The notes under the pieces were generated by a model. The model searched no databases. It was not told where the DNA came from and saw only the letters and a program-made list of their open reading frames with translations. From an uncultured Bacilli bacterium (GTDB taxonomy: Bacteria > Bacillota_I > Bacilli_A > RF39 > UBA660), in contig CAJUKB010000004.1 of the NCBI GenBank assembly GCA_910587325.1, positions 18,045 through 82,044 of the forward strand: a stretch of 64,000 nt of DNA, given 5' to 3'. Position 1 is the first letter of the stretch; each line of letters begins with the position of its first letter. A program made the translations under genes and the position numbers. Shown here piece after piece: positions 43,742 to 52,427 of the stretch.

Positions 43742-43930
43742 CTCACCTAATTTTCTAGTTATCATACAAAAAGTCCCCACTAAAATTTCTTGATGCTGAT
43801 TTTTTTATCCCCACTAAATTATCTAGAGCCAAAAACATAGAAACGTAGCGTAAAAAGGTGAGCGTTATCTAACTCTCGATAACACATAACTTATGCAAAT
43901 ATTCTTTTTACAGATTTTTCAATAAAGAGT

Positions 43931-45460
43931 TTATTCTTTTTTGTTGTTTTTAGTAGGTTCTTCTAAATACCGTTTAGCGTCTTTAATAAAACTAATCACA
44001 ATCATAATTATCACTATTCCTATTGGAAAAGCCGCGACTATGCTCACAGATTGTAAATTATTCATAGAACTTTGTGAAAATACCAAAGCGATTGGTAATA
44101 AAATTAATAAGATGCACCATATTAATTGCATCATTCTATGCGGTTTTTCATCTTTAGCAAGTTTGTGATAACTATAGCATGATGCCGTATAAGCAATGGA
44201 ATCGAAAGAAGTTGCGTAAAATGCAATCATTGTAATTAATAATAATATTAAAATAAACGGAAAACATGGAATGGTTTTAATTATAGAAATAATAATATTA
44301 TAAATATCTCCACCATTTTGATACATTGCCACAAAATCAAATTGCCCACTCATTTGAAGGCCTAAAGAATGATTTCCTAATATTATAAAACTAATAATTG
44401 TAGACCCTACACCAAAGATATATCCCCCAATAATCGTTTGTTTAACAGTTCTTCCTTTTGATATATTACCAATAAAAAAGGGAGCAGCAACACACCAAAC
44501 CATCCAATAAGCCCAATAATAAATTGTCCAATTTTGTGGAAAACTTGTTTCTCTTAAAGGATCTGTTGTCGTCGATAATCCTATAAAATTTTCTATCATT
44601 CGTCCTAATGAAGAGAAACCATTTTCAATAATAAATCGCCCTTGTCCTCCAAAAAATAAAACAAATAATAAAATACCAAAAAATAAATAAATACAAATTT
44701 TTGCAAGTAAACTCATTCCTTTAAATCCATGTAAAAGCGTATACGTATATACAATACAAGTTATTAAAAGAATAATTATGGTAATTACTGTCCTGCTTAT
44801 GGTTATATGAAATACTTCTCCAATAATTGCAGCCATTAAAGGAGTAGCAACGCTAAATGTTGTAGCAGTTCCAGCAAGTAATGCAAATACTGCTAGCAAA
44901 TCTACTATTCTTCCTGGTAATTTATCTGTAAATTTTCCAAGTAAAGGCCTACACGCTTCTGAATATTTTTGTTTTTCTCTTTTTCTTACATGTAACATAA
45001 AGCCAAAAGCAATTGCAAGAACTAAATAAAAACTCCACGGAATAAAACTCCAATGAAATATTGGAAATACGCTTGCCCAATCTTCCATATTTCCTAAATG
45101 CGCAATATGACTTTCTCCTGCATACATAATCCATTCCGAAAATGAATAGAATAAGATGTCTGCCGCAAGTCCACACGTAAACATCATAGCCCCCCAAGTA
45201 AAGAAGGAATATTTTGGTTTTTCATTTTTTTTGCCTAATACAATATTTCCATACTTCGAAAACGCAATAATTAAGGACAAAATAAATATCCCTAAACCCA
45301 TTATCAAATAATATACACCAAAAGTATCCCCAAAAATAAATCTAATTTTACTTAAAACTAGATTAGATTCTGTAGGTAGAAAAATAAATAGGACGCATAG
45401 AGCAATAATTAAAACAAGTGGCATTAAAGTGATTAGCCAATCAATTTTCTTTGTTTTCAT
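43931..45460 (-). CDS. BCCT-family choline/betaine transporter (LicB-like role)
   Basis: The membrane transporter of about 509 residues (12 helices) has the BCCT signature region: LFYSFSEWIMYAG near residue 100, LVLAIAFGFMLHVRKREKQK, and the aromatic-rich choline-site segment YYWAYWMVWCVAAPFFIG, followed by ISKGRTVKQTIIGGYIFG. It should bring in choline or another quaternary amine by ion coupling. The open frame extends to 45508, overlapping LicC, but ATG at 45460 (MKTKKIDWLITL) is the natural family start. It is the last gene of a unit with licC and the licA fusion, so choline for glycan decoration is the likely cargo. The 12-helix BCCT transporter takes the place of the usual LicB. Confidence 0.88.
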   Translation of the reverse strand: MKTKKIDWLITLMPLVLIIALCVLFIFLPTESNLVLSKIRFIFGDTFGVYYLIMGLGIFILSLIIAFSKYGNIVLGKKNEKPKYSFFTWGAMMFTCGLAADILFYSFSEWIMYAGESHIAHLGNMEDWASVFPIFHWSFIPWSFYLVLAIAFGFMLHVRKREKQKYSEACRPLLGKFTDKLPGRIVDLLAVFALLAGTATTFSVATPLMAAIIGEVFHITISRTVITIIILLITCIVYTYTLLHGFKGMSLLAKICIYLFFGILLFVLFFGGQGRFIIENGFSSLGRMIENFIGLSTTTDPLRETSFPQNWTIYYWAYWMVWCVAAPFFIGNISKGRTVKQTIIGGYIFGVGSTIISFIILGNHSLGLQMSGQFDFVAMYQNGGDIYNIIISIIKTIPCFPFILILLLITMIAFYATSFDSIAYTASCYSYHKLAKDEKPHRMMQLIWCILLILLPIALVFSQSSMNNLQSVSIVAAFPIGIVIIMIVISFIKDAKRYLEEPTKNNKKE

Positions 45461-46187
45461 TTTTTTCGCCTGCTTTCTTAAAATTAGCGTAACTGTTATC
45501 AATTGCAATTAATTCTTGATAATTATCTATTTCTACTATATCTTCCTTTTCTATTTCATAAACGTGTAAATCAAATTCTTCAGGATAACAAAACATTGCA
45601 ATATTATCCCAATAAATGGTAGTATTGTTTTTATTTATGAACTCTTCTTCCACATATTTTTTTAATTTTTTTCCATCTTCTTTTGTCCATCTTGAAATGC
45701 TCCACAAACGGTATCCATCTTTTCCACCCTCAATACTACAATTTGTAATTTTTCCACAGTTATCAGTTTGCAAAAACCACTCATTTGTATATTCTTTGCA
45801 CCACGAACAACTATATCCAGATTTTTCAAAGTATGGATTTAATATGCTTGGATTTTTAATTATTAAGTCGGCGTCTGTAATAATAATTTCTTCTAAAAAT
45901 TCTCTAGCAACATACAAAGAAGAAATATTGTTGGTTTCTTCATAATATTTATTTTCAATTAATTTTATATTCGGATAGTCTTCTAACAAAATATTAAATT
46001 TATCTTTTAGGTATCCAACAACAATATATATTTCTTGTATTCCATTTTGGTATAAACCCTTTATAATAGTATCAATCATTCTTACGCCATTTACTCTTAT
46101 TAATGGTTTTGGCGTTTCAATTGTAACAGGGTTTAATCTGCTTCCCTTGCCCGCTGCTAAAATAAGGGCTCTTTTTATTTTATTCAT
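45441..46187 (-). CDS. licC: CTP:phosphocholine cytidylyltransferase (LicC)
   Basis: The 248-residue nucleotidyltransferase begins RALILAAGKGSRLNPVTIE, the NTP-binding loop, and has TPKPLIRVNGVRMIDTII near 28, ITDADLIIKNP near 105 and IYWDNIAMFCYPEEFDLHVYE near 195, in line with LicC of choline-decorating bacteria, which make CDP-choline from CTP and phosphocholine. It overlaps the stop of the licA fusion by 8 nt, using a GGAGGAAG ribosome site inside that gene. The BCCT transporter start overlaps its end. A second NTP-transferase domain lies in the neighbouring fusion. Confidence 0.9.
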   Translation of the reverse strand: MNKIKRALILAAGKGSRLNPVTIETPKPLIRVNGVRMIDTIIKGLYQNGIQEIYIVVGYLKDKFNILLEDYPNIKLIENKYYEETNNISSLYVAREFLEEIIITDADLIIKNPSILNPYFEKSGYSCSWCKEYTNEWFLQTDNCGKITNCSIEGGKDGYRLWSISRWTKEDGKKLKKYVEEEFINKNNTTIYWDNIAMFCYPEEFDLHVYEIEKEDIVEIDNYQELIAIDNSYANFKKAGEKNENKEN

Positions 46188-47967
46188 TTATTTCTTCCTC
46201 CAATTCTTTGGCAACTATTTTATAAAAATCTTTTGCATACCTATATTGTTTTATAGAGTATTCTCCAAATTCTATACCTAAGTTTCTTTTGAATTCACAC
46301 CAATTACTCCAGAGCAAACCGCAAGCCGAAATATAGGCATAGATTTTTAGACGAGTTATTTTTTTACATTTGTTTTTGAAATAGATAGAAATTAAATTAT
46401 CAATTTCTTCCTTATCATATAATGAATATATACAAAACATAGCAATATCAACATGTGGATCTTGCATACCTGCATATTCCCAGTCAATTAATTTTATTTC
46501 ATTTTTTGTAATCAAAAAATTATCTGGTACTGCATCAATATGAGTCAAACTTCTACTTTCTACATTTTTTTCAATAAAAGGTTTTAATTTTCTTACATTT
46601 TTTTTAGTTGTTTCATAATCTTCATAAACAGAGGCGTTTCCATTCCATAGCAACTCAAAATAATCGATTTGTTTAAAAATATCAAATTTATGTTCCACTT
46701 TTAATTTTAAATTATGAAAATCTCTTAGTTTTTTCATACATTTTTTTATGTCCTCTTGATTATGTGGATTGCATACTTTTGCTCCTTCTATAAATTTTGT
46801 AATTTTATAACCATTCTCAGGATTTATATAATAAATGTCATCACAAATGTTTTGATTTTTTATTTTTAAGTAAGTTGCTGCTTCTTGTTTTCTATTTATC
46901 AGTTGGTCTGTTCCTTCTCCTGGAATACGCATAATGTATTTTTGATTTTGGCATTCAAATATAAAAGATTTATTGGTCATACCTTTTTTCAATATTTGTA
47001 TATTTACAATTTCTTTCGTATCTACTTTAAAGACTTCTTTTATAATTTCTATTGCATCATTATTTAAACTATTAGAATTAAAATCAAAATCTCTTAATTC
47101 TTCATAGGTATTTATTTCTATATAATCTTCATTATTAACAAGATTCGGTTTAAAATATTTAGTATTCTCTTGTAATAAAATATCTTCCCAATATGAATTC
47201 TTGTATTTTTTCAAATTGTTACATTCTTCTAGGGTTTTTACAAAAAGTTTTTTATCTTTTTCGCTAATATAGGCAATTCCTATCATTTTATTTCCATATT
47301 CTTTTGTATTCACTTTTGTTAATTCAAATTTTTTGTTAATTCTTAGAATACTATCCTCATCTTTCTCATTATTTAGCATATACCAAGAATACAATTCAAC
47401 AGTATGAAAGGGATTTTCCTTACAATAAATGTCACAAGGTATAATGTAAGAGTTTCCTATATTCTTTTTTGCTAAGTTAAGGGAATACAAATTGTTTCTT
47501 TCACTATATTTTGGATTTATTATTAACTCAACATTATATTTGTCTATTAAGTATTCGTATTTTTCTTTCATAAAGCCTACTATAATTTGGATATTCGTAA
47601 TGCCAACTTCTTGTAGTTGTTTTATAATACGTTCAATTAGAACCTCATTTTTTACTTCTAAAAGTCCTTTTGGTATTTCTGTATTTATAGGAACCATTCG
47701 CATTCCGTATCCCGCTGCCAGAATAATGGCATTTCTAGTTTTTGAAGAATGGATTTCTTTTATCGCTTTTTCTGTTAATTCTTTATTATTTGTTAAATAG
47801 CCATATTCTATTAACTTTTTTAAACTTACATTTATTACCCCCAAAGATGTTTTGGTTATTTTTGATAGTTCTCTTTGAGTTAACTCCCTTTTATTATTAA
47901 AAATCGTTATTATAATATCATACATAATTTTGTTCATGAAAATCAAATACTCTTTTCTTATGAACAT
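46180..47967 (-). CDS. licA: Triple fusion: winged-helix HTH, LicC-like nucleotidyltransferase and LicA-like choline kinase
   Basis: Residues 1-75 form a MarR-like winged helix (NKRELTQRELSKITKTSLGVINVSLKKLIEYGYL). Residues about 80-310 form an NTP-transferase domain (NAIILAAGYGMRMVPI, TEIPKGLLEVKNEVLIE, IPCDIYCKEN). Residues 325-595 form a choline/ethanolamine kinase domain (KKGMTNKSFIFEC, LTHIDAVPDNFLI with the catalytic HxD-like and D-type loops, IKLIDWEYAGMQDPHVDIAMF). It would phosphorylate choline and possibly sense DNA or choline state through the HTH. A second start (MNKIMYDII) at 47937 is possible. The preceding intergenic DNA separates it from divergent licD. Kinase and transferase domains are clear; the joint function is inferred. 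Confidence 0.88.
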   Translation of the reverse strand: MFIRKEYLIFMNKIMYDIIITIFNNKRELTQRELSKITKTSLGVINVSLKKLIEYGYLTNNKELTEKAIKEIHSSKTRNAIILAAGYGMRMVPINTEIPKGLLEVKNEVLIERIIKQLQEVGITNIQIIVGFMKEKYEYLIDKYNVELIINPKYSERNNLYSLNLAKKNIGNSYIIPCDIYCKENPFHTVELYSWYMLNNEKDEDSILRINKKFELTKVNTKEYGNKMIGIAYISEKDKKLFVKTLEECNNLKKYKNSYWEDILLQENTKYFKPNLVNNEDYIEINTYEELRDFDFNSNSLNNDAIEIIKEVFKVDTKEIVNIQILKKGMTNKSFIFECQNQKYIMRIPGEGTDQLINRKQEAATYLKIKNQNICDDIYYINPENGYKITKFIEGAKVCNPHNQEDIKKCMKKLRDFHNLKLKVEHKFDIFKQIDYFELLWNGNASVYEDYETTKKNVRKLKPFIEKNVESRSLTHIDAVPDNFLITKNEIKLIDWEYAGMQDPHVDIAMFCIYSLYDKEEIDNLISIYFKNKCKKITRLKIYAYISACGLLWSNWCEFKRNLGIEFGEYSIKQYRYAKDFYKIVAKELEEEINE

Positions 47968-48036
47968 AATATCATATTATCTTTTAAATGGGAAGTAAAA
48001 AGCATATTTTTTTCTCTATATAAAATATTTTCCTTA

Positions 48037-48045
48037 TGCTATAAT
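48037..48045 (+). promoter_or_regulatory. Extended -10 promoter of licD
   Basis: TGC followed by TATAAT (48040-48045) lies 17 nt upstream of the ATG at 48063. Between them is AGGTGA. The -35 region (TATATA) is poor, which suits an extended -10. Confidence 0.55.
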
Positions 48046-48062
48046 TTTAGTAGGTGATAGTA

Positions 48063-48872
48063 ATGAATAAAGCACAAAAACATCAATTAGAAATGGCTTT
48101 GGAAGTAGACCGTATCTGTAAGAAATACAATTTAAAGTATAACATTGATGGTGGTACTCTTCTTGGTGCTATTCGTCATAAAGGTTTTATTCCTTGGGAT
48201 GATGATTTAGATATTGATATGCCAAGACATGATTATGAAAAGTTTTGTGAAGTAGCACAAAAAGAATTAGGAGACAAATATTTTTTACAAACTTGGGATA
48301 CAGAACCTAATTATGCTATGACTTTTGCAAAAATAAGAGAAAATAATACTATTTATTTAGAAAACGTTGCAAAAAATGTGGATGTTCATCAAGGAATATG
48401 GATAGATATATTTCCTCATGATGTGATTACAGATAATGTATTTTTACAAAAAATATTGGTAAAAAAGGCCGTGCTTTATCGTTTGATGTTGCAAATAAAA
48501 AAAGGATATATTATAGAAACACCTTCGTTTAGCAAAAGAGTTATTTTAGCCTTCTTAAAGTTTCTTGCTATCTTCACTTCCGCAAAATCTTTAAAGAAAA
48601 AGTTACAAAAAATGCAATTGCGTTATCAAAATACGAAAACAAACAGTCTAGTAGATTATTCTAGTGTGCTTTTTAATAAAATGATTTACGATAAAAAGGT
48701 AATGAATGAATATGCTCCTGTTTCTTTTGAAGGAAAAACACTAATGGGGCTTAAAGATTATGATACTTATCTTACCTATCTTTATGGTGATTATATGACG
48801 CCTCCTCCAGAGGGACAAAGAGAAAATCGGCATGGTATAATTCAAATTGACTTTAATGCAAAGCAAAAGTAA
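48063..48872 (+). CDS. licD: LicD-family phosphocholine transferase
   Basis: The 269-residue cytosolic enzyme (from ATG 48063) should move phosphocholine from CDP-choline to a glycan. LicD hallmarks are YNIDGGTLLGAIRHKGFIPW near residue 28 and DDDLDIDMPRHDYEKF near 48, with the DxD-type acidic cluster. IWIDIFPHDVI near 120 is also typical. It can be opened from GTG at 48054, but ATG has AGGTGATA just upstream and agrees with the family start. It faces away from licC and the licA fusion, so all four lic functions are within 5 kb. Confidence 0.93.
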   Translation: MNKAQKHQLEMALEVDRICKKYNLKYNIDGGTLLGAIRHKGFIPWDDDLDIDMPRHDYEKFCEVAQKELGDKYFLQTWDTEPNYAMTFAKIRENNTIYLENVAKNVDVHQGIWIDIFPHDVITDNVFLQKILVKKAVLYRLMLQIKKGYIIETPSFSKRVILAFLKFLAIFTSAKSLKKKLQKMQLRYQNTKTNSLVDYSSVLFNKMIYDKKVMNEYAPVSFEGKTLMGLKDYDTYLTYLYGDYMTPPPEGQRENRHGIIQIDFNAKQK

Positions 48873-48903
48873 ATATCTGTTTATTGAAAATGGATATTTT
48901 TTT
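48870..48903 (+). terminator. Intrinsic terminator of licD
   Basis: AAATATC pairs with GATATTT across a 15-base loop and is followed by T residues. It lies directly after the licD stop codon. Confidence 0.55.
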
Positions 48904-48906
48904 GTT

Positions 48907-48945
48907 AAAAAAGACAGTTTCTTTTTTTATTTTGATACTGTCTTT
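48907..48945 (-). terminator. Intrinsic terminator of the polymerase-GT4 fusion gene
   Basis: Read leftward, AAAGACAGT pairs with ACTGTCTTT across an 18-base loop and is followed by TTTTT. It is convergent with the licD terminator. Confidence 0.65.
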
Positions 48946-48960
48946 CTTATTTTTTCGTTT

Positions 48961-51138
48961 TCAATTTTTAAACACATCTAAAATCACTTTTTTGGTATTT
49001 TCACTACTATACTCTTCACTTTTTTTACGTGCATTTTTGATAAGTTTATTTTTTTTCGTTGTTTTTAGATTTAAAAACGTATCCATTTTATTTGCTAATT
49101 CTTTATCATCACTCGGATTAAACGTTAAACTATTTTCACCATCTATTAGATAGTCACTTGGACCATATTTGTTGCTACCAATTACGAATGTTTCACAGGC
49201 CATGGCTTCTAGTCCCGTTAGCCCCAATGACTCACTTTTCATTCTAGTCGGATAAATAAAAGCGTCTATGGCATTATAAATACTTACAAGTTCTTCTTGG
49301 CTTACTAATGGTTTTCTTATGATCACTTTTTCTAATTTATATTTCTGTATCCACTTTTTTAGTTGAGGTTCTTCACTTCCACTACCAACGAGCAAGAATT
49401 TCACATCTTCTTTTTTGTTTATTTTACGGAATTCATGAATGGCTTTTACATATACATCATATCCTTTGTCTTTTTCAATTCGTGCAATAAAGGCAAAATA
49501 TGTATATTTACTATCTAATTCTACATTTTTTAATGCCGTCTTTTTATTCATTTTTTTAAATTTTGCTAAATCGACCCCACCCGATGGGAAAATTACTATT
49601 TTTTCTTTTGCAACCTTATAATTTTTAATCAATACTTTTTTAAAATAGTTAGAGGGAGAAATTACAATATCCGATCCTTTTAGGAAAAGTCTAGTGAGTC
49701 CTAAATACCCTTTGTCCACATTTGTATCTGCTACAATATCATTTCCATGGGTATTTAACACTAGTTTGGTATTTTTTGCGCATAAGGCTGGAATAAATAC
49801 TCCTGCTGTTGTATGGGAAACAAAATGAACATAGATATAATCGTAATTATTAAAAACTGCTTTTAATAAAGAGAGACCACACATTTTTATATAAGAAAAT
49901 AATTTTTTTATTTTTCCTGTTGTTTTATACATTACAACTAAATCTATTGTATGATTTGCTTCTACTAATAAATCATATGTATTTTTCACAAATATTCCAT
50001 AATGAGGATATTCTTTACTTGGATACATATTGCTTACAAATAAGATATCCTTTTTCATTTTACCATTATCATTTTTTGAAATTAAGAACAATAAACTTAG
50101 AAAAGGAATTAAATATGGGTTTATTAAAACATTTCCCAAATTGGATAAAATAAGTAGAAAGACAAATATAATTGTATAGTTCTTTTTTAAATGACTAAAT
50201 TTAAATACATACGCAAAGTAGAAAAAATAAAAGAATAGCCCTAAGATTCCAATGCTATAAAATAAATCAAAAATATCACTTTCTACATAATGAATGGAAT
50301 TTAGTTTTTCGTATCCTATACCTAATACTTTTTCCATACCACTACTTTCTTTAAAACTTTTTTGAACATTTTTTAATAAATCGATTCTTTCATTAATGAA
50401 AATCTCTTTCGTACTATATGGTTCTAAAGATGTTTTATCTTTTGTTAAATCCATCTTAGGTATATAAACGGCAAGCCCTATACATAATGTTAAAACAAGA
50501 AGAAGAGATTTTAGTTGGTTCTTTTTTATTGTTTTTGCTATTTTTCTTAGGTTACCAAAAAGGTAAAAGAGAACTAACATAAGAATACTAATAAAGAAAA
50601 TTTCATTGTTTATGAATAGAGTTAAAAGGCAAAATGCTATTAAAAATAATCCTTTTAATAAATAACTATTGCTTTCTATTATATATAATAGTGATACACC
50701 AAAAAGAAGAAGAAATAGATTTAAGATTTCATTATTTATGGTAAAGCCAAATAAAGAGAAAATGAGTAATACTATAATATATAGTAAAGATAAAATAGTA
50801 ATTGTTTTTTTAGTCATAGTTTCTTTTTGATATTGAGTAAAGAATAGAATGAAGGTTGGTAAAGAAAAAATAGTAAGTAGATTGGTAATTTCAAACCAAG
50901 GGTTTAGATGGTTTGTAAATACATGGAGAAGATAAATAAAAAAATATATTCCTAAAAGGGCAAAAATTTTTTTATGTTTCGTATTTTTTACTAAATAATA
51001 AACACTATACAATAGAAATAATCCTTTTAAAGTCAAAGTTATTAAAAAGGTAGTAGTGTTTATCAAAGATATACCATCTAAAAAAGGTAATAAAAATATA
51101 AGTAGGTATAGTCCATCTATTTTTTTTAATTTTGTCAT
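48961..51138 (-). CDS. O-antigen ligase/polymerase-like membrane domain fused to a GT4 glycosyltransferase
   Basis: Residues 1-355 form about ten membrane helices with the Wzy/ligase-type outer loop and the late motif GIGYEKLNSIHYVESDIFDLFYSIGI (split over residues 282-308), close to the G-x-G...H-N/V-x-x-D pattern of O-antigen ligase family proteins. From 360 on, a GT4 domain begins KKDILFVSNMYPSKEYPHYG and ends with TRMKSESLGLTGLEAMACETF near 650. There is no linker; MKK at 361 would be a normal start for a free GT4 gene, so a loss of a stop between adjacent genes is a likely origin. It would polymerise or attach a glycan and also add a sugar. Confidence 0.85.
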   Translation of the reverse strand: MTKLKKIDGLYLLIFLLPFLDGISLINTTTFLITLTLKGLFLLYSVYYLVKNTKHKKIFALLGIYFFIYLLHVFTNHLNPWFEITNLLTIFSLPTFILFFTQYQKETMTKKTITILSLLYIIVLLIFSLFGFTINNEILNLFLLLFGVSLLYIIESNSYLLKGLFLIAFCLLTLFINNEIFFISILMLVLFYLFGNLRKIAKTIKKNQLKSLLLVLTLCIGLAVYIPKMDLTKDKTSLEPYSTKEIFINERIDLLKNVQKSFKESSGMEKVLGIGYEKLNSIHYVESDIFDLFYSIGILGLFFYFFYFAYVFKFSHLKKNYTIIFVFLLILSNLGNVLINPYLIPFLSLLFLISKNDNGKMKKDILFVSNMYPSKEYPHYGIFVKNTYDLLVEANHTIDLVVMYKTTGKIKKLFSYIKMCGLSLLKAVFNNYDYIYVHFVSHTTAGVFIPALCAKNTKLVLNTHGNDIVADTNVDKGYLGLTRLFLKGSDIVISPSNYFKKVLIKNYKVAKEKIVIFPSGGVDLAKFKKMNKKTALKNVELDSKYTYFAFIARIEKDKGYDVYVKAIHEFRKINKKEDVKFLLVGSGSEEPQLKKWIQKYKLEKVIIRKPLVSQEELVSIYNAIDAFIYPTRMKSESLGLTGLEAMACETFVIGSNKYGPSDYLIDGENSLTFNPSDDKELANKMDTFLNLKTTKKNKLIKNARKKSEEYSSENTKKVILDVFKN

Positions 51139-51231
51139 AGTTTTTCTTCTCCTTTTTTAATATTATATCAAAAAAAGTATTCTTTTCATTAAATTCTTAT
51201 AAAAGTGTTTGGTGATAAAACATTTATAATT

Positions 51232-51266
51232 AAAAAAAATACCTTCTTTTAAAGAGAAAGTATTTG
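51232..51266 (-). terminator. Intrinsic terminator of tagO
   Basis: Read leftward, AAATACTTTCTCT pairs with AGAAGGTATTT across a short loop with a wobble pair, followed by eight T. It lies 16 nt after the tagO stop. Confidence 0.6.
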
Positions 51267-51281
51267 CTTTCCATATTTTTC

Positions 51282-52367
51282 TTATTTCTTTTTCTTCCCT
51301 TTTTTTGTTTCTTTCTTATTTTTCTTCTTTTCATTATTATGTTTAAATAAAATATCTGTTTTTAAGACAATGAATAGGAAGATAATCATTAATCCTACAT
51401 AAATGAAAATAACGTAGTAGGTATCTCCTAAAGCGTAAAAGATGGATAACGCTGCAAATAAAATATCAATGGCATAAATAATAAGCAAGGAAGTACGTGT
51501 AGAAAACTCCATTTTTAATAATTGGTGATGGATATGACCTTTATCGGGAGTACTAAATGGATTTTGTTTTTTTAAAACTCTTCTAAAAATCGAGAATACA
51601 ACATCAATAATTGGAGTGGCTAGTATAATTAAAGGGATGATTAAAGAAGTAAATGTTGCTGTTTTATATCCAAGTAATGTTGTCACCGCAATAATAAATC
51701 CTAAGAAATTGCTTCCAGTATCTCCAAGATAAATTCTTGCGGGTGGAAAATTATAAACCAAGAATCCTAAAATAGAACCTAACATAATTAAAGCAAGTGT
51801 TGTATCAAGGCCTTGTTGTGCATTCATAATAAAAGCAATAATCGAAATGGTAAGAAAGTAAATGGAACTGATTCCCGAGCATAAACCATCTAAACCATCC
51901 GAAAGATTAATAGCATTGATAATAGAAACGATGAGTACTATTGTAATCATATAATTCCAAGGATAGGAAAATGTAAAATTCATTCCTAGGACACTTATAT
52001 AATCTAACGTAATTTGTCCATAAAACACAACAATCGACGCCGCAATAACTTGGACAAGTAACTGATATCTTGTTCTTAAAGGATTAATATCATCCATCAT
52101 TCCCATGAAAATAAGTAAAAAGCTACCCATTAAAATAGATAACATTTGTACACTACTTCTTGCATACAACATATATCCTAACATAAAGGAGAAGAATATA
52201 GCTAGTCCACCAAGCGTTGGCATAGGGACTTTATTCAAGCGCCTTTCATTCGGATAATCAAGTGCTTTTACATGTCTTGCAATTTTTTCTACAATAGGCG
52301 TTACAATTAAACTGCATAAAAAAGTAACAAAGACGATTACAAATACGTCATGACCATTTACATACAT
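51282..52367 (-). CDS. tagO: Undecaprenyl-phosphate GlcNAc-1-phosphate transferase (TagO/WecA-like)
   Basis: This membrane enzyme joins a hexosamine-1-phosphate to undecaprenyl phosphate, the first step of teichoic acid or polysaccharide linkage units. With the start at ATG 52367 it has 361 residues and about 11 helices. Diagnostic elements are LNKVPMPTLGGLAIF near 40, GMMDDINPLRTRYQL near 90, NAINLSDGLDGLCSG near 150, YLGDTGSNFLGFI near 210 and HIHHQLLKM near 280. The open frame extends 12 codons upstream, but GGAAGTG precedes ATG 52367 at 7 nt and a TATAAT lies just before that, so the shorter form is preferred. The C-terminus is a long Lys-rich tail. Confidence 0.95.
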   Translation of the reverse strand: MYVNGHDVFVIVFVTFLCSLIVTPIVEKIARHVKALDYPNERRLNKVPMPTLGGLAIFFSFMLGYMLYARSSVQMLSILMGSFLLIFMGMMDDINPLRTRYQLLVQVIAASIVVFYGQITLDYISVLGMNFTFSYPWNYMITIVLIVSIINAINLSDGLDGLCSGISSIYFLTISIIAFIMNAQQGLDTTLALIMLGSILGFLVYNFPPARIYLGDTGSNFLGFIIAVTTLLGYKTATFTSLIIPLIILATPIIDVVFSIFRRVLKKQNPFSTPDKGHIHHQLLKMEFSTRTSLLIIYAIDILFAALSIFYALGDTYYVIFIYVGLMIIFLFIVLKTDILFKHNNEKKKNKKETKKGKKKK

Positions 52368-52427
52368 AATTTCACTTCCATCTTTATTATAACGTAATAC
52401 CAAAAAAAAATGAAGAAAAATGCATAC

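Larger units (their letters stand above)
43279..43830 (-). mobile_element. Deleted ISL3-like element bounded by inverted terminal repeats
   Basis: GGCTCTAGATAATTTAGTGGG begins at 43279 and its exact reverse complement ends at 43830, a 21-base perfect inverted pair. Flanking octamers AAAAATAT (43271-43278) and AAAAACAT (43831-43838) differ by one base, consistent with an 8-base duplication of the ISL3 kind. Only a scrap of the transposase C-terminus remains inside (43462-43662). At about 550 nt it behaves like a MITE derived from a full ISL3 element. Confidence 0.75.
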
